From: Actinomycetes bacterium | GTDB lineage: Bacteria; Actinomycetota; Actinomycetes; Actinomycetales; Microbacteriaceae | DNA length: 8,703 nt | Direction: 5' to 3' | Assembly (NCBI GenBank): GCA_023390155.1 | Contig: JAEWDJ010000204.1 | Location: forward strand, 1-8,703 | In this document: positions 4,644-8,703 of the stretch, in pieces | How the letters are laid out: each line of letters opens with the position of its first letter | Position numbering within the stretch: the first letter of the stretch is position 1 | Made by a program: the position numbers and the translations under genes | The notes under the pieces: model-generated | The model's input: only the letters and a program-made list of their open reading frames with translations | Told to the model about the DNA's origin: nothing | Databases searched by the model: none

Positions 4644-6068
4644 GTGAGCACCTTCAGCGGTCTGAACACCGCGTACACCGGACTGGTCGCGGCCAAGGCC
4701 GGCCTCGACGTGGTCGGGCAGAACCTGGTCAACGCGAACACCGCCGGCTACACCCGGCAGCGCGTGAGCACCACCGCCGTCCCGGCCCTCGGCAACGCCG
4801 GGCTGTTCAGCGGGGGAGTGAAGCCCGGCCAGGGCGTCTTCGTCGGCGGCGTGCAGCGCCTCGACGACGCGGCGCTCAGCTCGCGGGTACGCACGACCTC
4901 CGCGCTCTCCGGCTACTCCGGCACGCGGGCCGACGCGCTCGCCACCCTGGAGTCCTCGCTCAACGAGCCCGGCACCAACGGGATCTCCGCCCAGCTGCAG
5001 AAGTTCTGGTCGGCGTGGGGGGATGTCTCCAACCAGGCCGGCGAGCAGGCTCCCGCCGGCGTGCTGCTCGGCCAGGCGGGCAGCCTCGTGACGCAGATCG
5101 CGCAGGGCTACCAGGCCGTGGACGACCAGTGGACGGCGCTTCGCGGCAAGGCGAGCGGGATGGTGGACGACCTCAACTCCGCGGCGAACGCCGTCGCCGA
5201 GCTGAACGACCGGATCCGCACGGCGCTGAACTCCGGAGCCTCCGCCAACGAGCTGATGGACCAGCGCGACGCGCTGACGGCGAAGATCGCCTCGCTGGCC
5301 GGCGGCGTCGTGCGGGCCAACCAGGACGGCACGGTGGACGTGCTCATCGGCGGCAACCCGCTCGTCCAGGGCACCTCGGCGAACGCCGTCACGCTCGCGG
5401 GCGCGCAGCGGATGTCCGACGCGGGCGGCGACGCCGTGCGGCTCGAGTGGGCGTACCGCCCGGGCGCGGCCATCGCACTGGAGGGCGGGTCCATCGCGGG
5501 TGCCATCTCCACCCTCGCGCCCGCCGACGCCACCGGCACCGGCGGCGTGCTGGCGGAGGCCGCCGTCTCGTACAACGCCTTCGCGGCCTCGCTCGCGCAG
5601 CGGGTCAACGACATCCACCGCACGGGAGCGACGAGCACCGGGTCGACCGGACTCGACTTCTTCGCCATCGACGCGACGAAGCCGGCGGCGCTGGGCCTCT
5701 CGGTCGTGCCGACGGGTGTCGCCCAGATCGCGACGGGGACCCCGGGAGCGGGCGGCACCGACGGCAGCATCGCGGACGCCATCTCGAAGCTGGGCACCGG
5801 CACGAACGCCGTCGACAAGCAGTGGTCCGCCTTCGTGGTGCGGATCGGCGTGGCGAGCAAGATCGCGCAGCAGCAGGGCGATCTGGCCGAGCTCTCCGCG
5901 AGCTCCGCCACCAGCGCGCTGCTCGCCAACTCCTCCGTCGACCTCGACGAGGAGAACATGAACATGCTCGCGTTCCAGCACGCCTACCAGGGTGCTGCGC
6001 GCGTGATGACGGCGGTGGACGAGGCACTCGACGTGCTCATCAACCACACCGGACTGGTCGGGAGGTAA
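4644..6068 (+). CDS. flgK: FlgK (HAP1), hook-filament junction protein
   Basis: FlgK forms the first junction ring between hook and filament. The product has 474 residues, within the usual 450-550. Residues about 3-38 are the flagellar rod/hook N-terminal helix with the diagnostic TAYTGLVAAKAGLDVVGQNL followed by VNANTAGYTRQ. Residues about 90-260 carry the helical D1 portion, including NEPGTNGISAQLQKFWSAW ('lnEps..gl...l..f...w'). Residues about 430-474 are the C-terminal domain with DLDEENMNMLAFQHAYQGAA, the 'vnldeEm.nl..yQ.aYqA.A' motif, ending DVLINHTGLVGR. The start is GTG at 4644, because GGAGG (4630-4634) lies nine bases upstream within the end of flgN and the helix begins at the second residue; the more upstream start at 4602 would overlap flgN by 38 bp. 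The gap to flgN is four bases. Confidence 0.95.
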   Translation: MSTFSGLNTAYTGLVAAKAGLDVVGQNLVNANTAGYTRQRVSTTAVPALGNAGLFSGGVKPGQGVFVGGVQRLDDAALSSRVRTTSALSGYSGTRADALATLESSLNEPGTNGISAQLQKFWSAWGDVSNQAGEQAPAGVLLGQAGSLVTQIAQGYQAVDDQWTALRGKASGMVDDLNSAANAVAELNDRIRTALNSGASANELMDQRDALTAKIASLAGGVVRANQDGTVDVLIGGNPLVQGTSANAVTLAGAQRMSDAGGDAVRLEWAYRPGAAIALEGGSIAGAISTLAPADATGTGGVLAEAAVSYNAFAASLAQRVNDIHRTGATSTGSTGLDFFAIDATKPAALGLSVVPTGVAQIATGTPGAGGTDGSIADAISKLGTGTNAVDKQWSAFVVRIGVASKIAQQQGDLAELSASSATSALLANSSVDLDEENMNMLAFQHAYQGAARVMTAVDEALDVLINHTGLVGR

Positions 6069-6071
6069 ACC

Positions 6072-6956
6072 GTGTTCACCCGTGTGACGAACGCCACGCA
6101 GACGCTCAACGCGCAGCGCAACCTGCAGCTCAGCCTGCAGCGGCAGACGCAGCTGTACGACCAGGCCACGAGCCGCAAGCAGATCACCAAGCCGTCGGAC
6201 GACCCGACGGCCACCGCCGCCGCACTCGGCGTGCGCGCCGACCAGGCGGCGACCGCGCAGTACAAGCGCAACGTCGACAACGGCGACGCGTGGCTGACGA
6301 CCGCCGACTCCACGCTGACGTCGGTCGAGGGCATCATGCGCCGCGTGCGCGACCTGACCGTGACCGGCGCGAACGACGGCTCCCTGTCGCCGGAGGCGAA
6401 GGAGGCGGTCGCGACCGAGCTCGACGGGCTGAAGAAGTCCCTCCTGTCGCTCGCCAACACGACCTACCTCGGCCGCACGGTCTTCGCCGGCAACTCGGAC
6501 GCGGGTGTGGCGTTCCAGCCCGACTACTCCTTCACGGGAGCGGCGGGAAGTACAGTGGAGCGCAGGATCGGCCCCGACACCACCGTGCGGGTCGACGCCG
6601 ACGGTGCCGCGGTCTTCGGGACGGGCGCCGGCTCGGTGTTCGCCCTGCTCGACAACATCTCGAACGACCTGCGGACGGGGGTGAACGTCGGTCCCCGGCT
6701 GGGCGAGATCGACGACAGGATGAAGGCGATCGTGGGAGAGCACGCGGAGATCGGCGGTCGGCAGACCCGCATCGACAAGGCGAAGGACACGCTCGCCGTC
6801 GGCGCGAACGCGCTGGAGTCGCAGCGGTCGAGCCTGGAGGACGTCGACCTCAGCAAGGTGCTCCTCGATCTCAAGACGCAGGATGTCAACTACCAGACCG
6901 CGATCGCCGTCACGGCCCGCGTGCTCCAGCCGACGCTGATGGACTTCCTCCGATGA
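6072..6956 (+). CDS. flgL: FlgL (HAP3), hook-filament junction protein
   Basis: FlgL is the second junction protein, flagellin-like, connecting the FlgK ring to the filament. It has 294 residues, typical for the family (about 290-320). Residues about 3-140 are the flagellin-type N-terminal domain (MFTRVTNATQTLNAQRNLQL start; SRKQITKPSDDPTATAAALG at about 34-53, the counterpart of flagellin's SGLRINRAADDAAG). Residues about 205-294 are the C-terminal domain (QSSLEDVDLSKVLLDLKTQ-type segment, ending TARVLQPTLMDFLR). The start is GTG, with GGAGG (6061-6065) six bases upstream, overlapping the flgK stop; the gap to flgK is three bases. The stop overlaps the fliW start as ATGA (6953-6956). The position after flgK separates it from true flagellin. 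Confidence 0.95.
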   Translation: MFTRVTNATQTLNAQRNLQLSLQRQTQLYDQATSRKQITKPSDDPTATAAALGVRADQAATAQYKRNVDNGDAWLTTADSTLTSVEGIMRRVRDLTVTGANDGSLSPEAKEAVATELDGLKKSLLSLANTTYLGRTVFAGNSDAGVAFQPDYSFTGAAGSTVERRIGPDTTVRVDADGAAVFGTGAGSVFALLDNISNDLRTGVNVGPRLGEIDDRMKAIVGEHAEIGGRQTRIDKAKDTLAVGANALESQRSSLEDVDLSKVLLDLKTQDVNYQTAIAVTARVLQPTLMDFLR

Positions 6957-7336
6957 GCGCGGTGCTGTTCGTCGCCCCGCCGCCCGGGCTGGAGCCGCTC
7001 ACGGAGTTCGCGCTGACGCCGGTCGACGGCGCGGCGGGCCTCTTCAGCCTGGCCTCCGTCGAGCGTCCCGAGATCCGCCTCTACGCCCTCGACGCGGAGC
7101 GCCACCTGCCCGGCTACTCGCCCGAGCTGCCCGACGACCGCGCCGCCGAGCTCGGCATCGAGACGGCCGAGCAGGCGCTGCTGCTGGTGGTCGTGACGCC
7201 GTCGCAGCAGGGCAGCACGGTCAACCTCCTGGCGCCGATCATCGTGAACCGGGGGACCGGAGCCGCGCTCCAGCTGGTGCTCGACGACGACGCCTTCCCG
7301 GTGCGCGCGGAGCTCGCGGCCCTCGCGGGCGCCTGA
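6953..7336 (+). CDS. fliW: FliW, flagellin-binding assembly factor and CsrA antagonist
   Basis: FliW binds either flagellin or the RNA-binding protein CsrA; when flagellin leaves the cell, FliW is freed, sequesters CsrA and relieves repression of flagellin translation. The 127-residue product is slightly shorter than usual (about 130-155). Residues 9-35 carry a PPGLEPLTEFALTPVDG segment corresponding to the family 'GlpGf..f.l.p', followed by LFSLASVERPEIRLYAL ('f.LqS.e.p.i.F.v'). Residues about 88-100 hold the hallmark STVNLLAPIIVN, followed by ALQLVLDDDAFPVRAEL. The short N-terminus lacks some of the first beta strand seen in Bacillus FliW. ATG overlaps the flgL stop, so translation is coupled. 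csrA is usually the next gene, but here the next gene is convergent and unrelated, so csrA must be elsewhere or absent. It shares the flgN sigma-28 promoter. Confidence 0.9.
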   Translation: MSAVLFVAPPPGLEPLTEFALTPVDGAAGLFSLASVERPEIRLYALDAERHLPGYSPELPDDRAAELGIETAEQALLLVVVTPSQQGSTVNLLAPIIVNRGTGAALQLVLDDDAFPVRAELAALAGA

Positions 7337-7353
7337 CCGCGCCACCGGCCCGC
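7325..7353. terminator. Possible bidirectional terminator at the fliW/lipoprotein convergence
   Basis: GCGGGC (7325-7330) pairs with GCCCGC (7348-7353); a mutually exclusive inner stem GGCGC (7328-7332)/GCGCC (7339-7343) is also possible. Stems overlap both stop codons, and the gap between the two genes is only 16 bp. No T-tract follows on either strand, so support is weak. Confidence 0.3.
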
Positions 7354-8630
7354 TACTTGCCGGCCTCCGGCGCCTTGGCCGGGCACGGAGCCGACTTCGC
7401 CATCGCCTCCGCCGCCTGGTCCTCCGACCAGGGGAGGGCCTCCACGACCTTCGTCCCCTTCGTCGCCGCCGGCACCTTGGAGGCGATGGAGGCGAACCGC
7501 TGCGCGAGCGCCTGGGCGAATCCGGCGCCCGGCGTCGAGTTGTTGAGCGCGACGACCACGGTGAGGCCGGACGACGGGTCCGTGTACATCGCCGAGACAT
7601 AGCCGGGCACCGCGCCGCTGCTGCCGCGCAGCGGGCCGAGCAGCTGCACCCCGAGCCCCTGCTTCTGCCAGGAGGGGCCGCTCGCGACGCCCTCCATCTG
7701 CGCGCCGGCGGTCGTGCCGTCGAGGAGGGAGCCCGCGGCGAGCGCCTGACTGAACGCCCGCAGGTCGTCGAGGTCGGAGACCACTCCGCCGGAGGTCCAG
7801 CCGACCGACGGCGAGAGCCGTGAGACGTCGCGCATCGGCTCGCACACGAGGGCGCCGCCCCCGTCGACGCCGGCCGCGTAGCCCGCGGGATGCCGGCCGG
7901 GGACGACGAGCTGCGACGAGGAGGGCAGCACGCTCGCCTCCATCCCGAGCGGGTCGAAGAGGTACTTCTCGTAGAGCGCGGGCCAGTCGCTGCCCGCGGC
8001 GTTGCGCACCGCCATCCCGACGAGCACCGCGTTCGTGCGCGACGGGGAGTACTTCTCGCCCGGCTTGCCGGACCGCGGCGCGGCGATCCCCTCGCTCGCG
8101 AGCTCGAGCGGCGGCCACTGGCGGGTCGGGTTCATGACGAACCGGCCGCTCAGCTGCGCGGAGTAGTCGCCGATGCCGGACGTGTCCTGGCACAGCTCCC
8201 GCATCGTGACGCCGTCCACGCCCACCAGGCCGGGCACCCACTTGGTGAGCGGGTCGTCGAGCCCCATCGTCCCCTCGTCGACGAGCGCGAGGAACACGGT
8301 GCAGGTCATCGGGACGGTGTTCTGGCCGATGCGGAAGGTCATGTCCTCGGTCACGGGGGCCGAGCCGCCGCGTGTGGTCGTGCCCGTCGCGCTCGTCCAG
8401 CTGCCCGCCCAGGGCGCCCAGACGCCGGCGAACCCGGCGGAGGCGTCGGCCAGGGTCATCGCGTCGGTGAGCGCCGTGTCGAGCCGCTTCTCCACGTCGG
8501 CCGGGAGGCCGCCGGCGCGCTGCGAGGGGAGGTCGCTCGCCGACGACGACGTGCAGCCGGCGAGAGCGAGGGCGAGCAGGCCTGCGGCGGCCGCGGCGGC
8601 GGCCTTTCCGATCCGGTTCGCTCGTCGCAT
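7353..8630 (-). CDS. Lipoprotein with serine beta-lactamase/DD-peptidase fold lacking all catalytic motifs (predicted pseudoenzyme)
   Basis: The 425-residue protein starts with a lipoprotein signal: basic MRRANRIGK, an Ala/Leu core, and lipobox LAGC with Cys26 as the lipidated residue, so it should sit on the outer face of the membrane. Residues about 97-365 align by eye with the class C beta-lactamase/R61 DD-carboxypeptidase fold: FRIG (99-102), then LALVDEGTMGLDDPL (114-128), DTSGIGDY (149-156) and GYVSAMYTDPSSGLTVVVALNN (343-364). All three active-site motifs are replaced: SxxK by Q103-N-T-V106, YxN by P196-S-R198 and HxG by S337-S-G339. Four further Cys (110, 147, 263 and one near the C-terminus) could form disulfides. 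No frameshift or stop is visible, so it looks maintained, perhaps as a peptidoglycan- or ligand-binding protein. The ATG at 8630 is chosen because the signal peptide begins there; GGGGGAG lies just upstream. It is convergent to fliW and not obviously flagellar. Confidence 0.82.
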   Translation of the reverse strand: MRRANRIGKAAAAAAAGLLALALAGCTSSSASDLPSQRAGGLPADVEKRLDTALTDAMTLADASAGFAGVWAPWAGSWTSATGTTTRGGSAPVTEDMTFRIGQNTVPMTCTVFLALVDEGTMGLDDPLTKWVPGLVGVDGVTMRELCQDTSGIGDYSAQLSGRFVMNPTRQWPPLELASEGIAAPRSGKPGEKYSPSRTNAVLVGMAVRNAAGSDWPALYEKYLFDPLGMEASVLPSSSQLVVPGRHPAGYAAGVDGGGALVCEPMRDVSRLSPSVGWTSGGVVSDLDDLRAFSQALAAGSLLDGTTAGAQMEGVASGPSWQKQGLGVQLLGPLRGSSGAVPGYVSAMYTDPSSGLTVVVALNNSTPGAGFAQALAQRFASIASKVPAATKGTKVVEALPWSEDQAAEAMAKSAPCPAKAPEAGK

Positions 8631-8656
8631 GGACTCCCCCGCCGTCGTGGTGCTCG

Positions 8657-8669
8657 TCCCAGGATTGTA
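8657..8669 (-). promoter_or_regulatory. Housekeeping-type -10 element for the lipoprotein gene
   Basis: On the minus strand TACAAT (8669-8664) lies 34 bases before the ATG and matches the sigma-A -10 consensus at 5 of 6 positions, in a GGTTACAATC context. Transcription would start near 8657, giving a leader of about 27 bases. The -35 at 17-18 bases upstream is poor, which is common in actinobacterial promoters. Confidence 0.5.
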
Positions 8670-8703
8670 ACCCGCTGCATGATCGCCGCCGAGAGGCAAC
8701 GGG

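Noticed and set aside
4548..6743. A 731-codon open frame on the minus strand, opposite flgK and flgL
   Set aside because: It is antisense to two clear flagellar genes, is extremely Arg/Gly/Val-rich with no domain, and is typical of spurious frames in high-GC DNA.
5015..7336. A 773-codon plus-strand open frame overlapping flgK, flgL and fliW
   Set aside because: Up to about 6950 it is an Arg-rich out-of-frame reading of flgK and flgL; only its end coincides with fliW, which begins at the ATG at 6953.
1..8703. Mobile elements, CRISPR arrays, tRNA or rRNA genes, toxin-antitoxin or defence genes
   Set aside because: I searched by eye on both strands and found no transposase or integrase motifs, regular spacer-repeat arrays, cloverleaf sequences or rRNA signatures.

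Overview
The window is a high-GC, actinobacterial-type flagellar filament and junction locus. Gene order, the short D0/D1 flagellin, the acidic lipobox lipoprotein at the right edge, the strong third-position GC bias and the many GTG starts together suggest a motile member of the Micrococcales, probably Microbacteriaceae. That placement is inference from gene content and style, not from a database match.

Layout. Two transcription units diverge from an intergenic region at about 3724-4147. Leftward (minus strand) run the motility sigma factor fliA, flagellin (hag/fliC), the filament cap fliD and the flagellin chaperone fliS, which continues past the left edge. Rightward (plus strand) run flgN (chaperone), flgK and flgL (hook-filament junction proteins) and fliW (flagellin-binding translational regulator), tightly packed and translationally coupled. 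A convergent gene at 7353-8630 encodes a lipoprotein with the serine beta-lactamase/DD-peptidase fold signature that has lost all three catalytic motifs; it does not look like a flagellar gene.

Regulation visible in the sequence. Two matched sigma-28/SigD/WhiG-type promoters are present, TAAC-N15-GTCGATAG before flagellin and TAAC-N15-GCCGATTG before flgN. The sigma factor encoded here therefore probably drives both the filament genes and the junction/chaperone/fliW operon. The flagellin leader carries a small hairpin that presents GGA in its loop, an overlapping second GGA, and a third GGA inside the Shine-Dalgarno sequence. This is the arrangement expected for CsrA repression, which matches the presence of fliW (the CsrA antagonist), although no csrA lies next to fliW. 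A 15-bp-stem hairpin between flagellin and fliD could set the flagellin:cap ratio.

Points to look at again: the fliA reading frame runs past its expected end, through the flagellin promoter and into flagellin codons, with coding character stopping exactly at an out-of-frame TGA; the fliA/flgN intergenic region holds a perfect 7-7 inverted repeat, a leader hairpin and an A-tract motif related to one upstream of flagellin; and the lipoprotein is a predicted pseudoenzyme. I found no mobile element, CRISPR array, tRNA or rRNA, and I see no wholly new multi-gene system; the novelty here is mainly regulatory.
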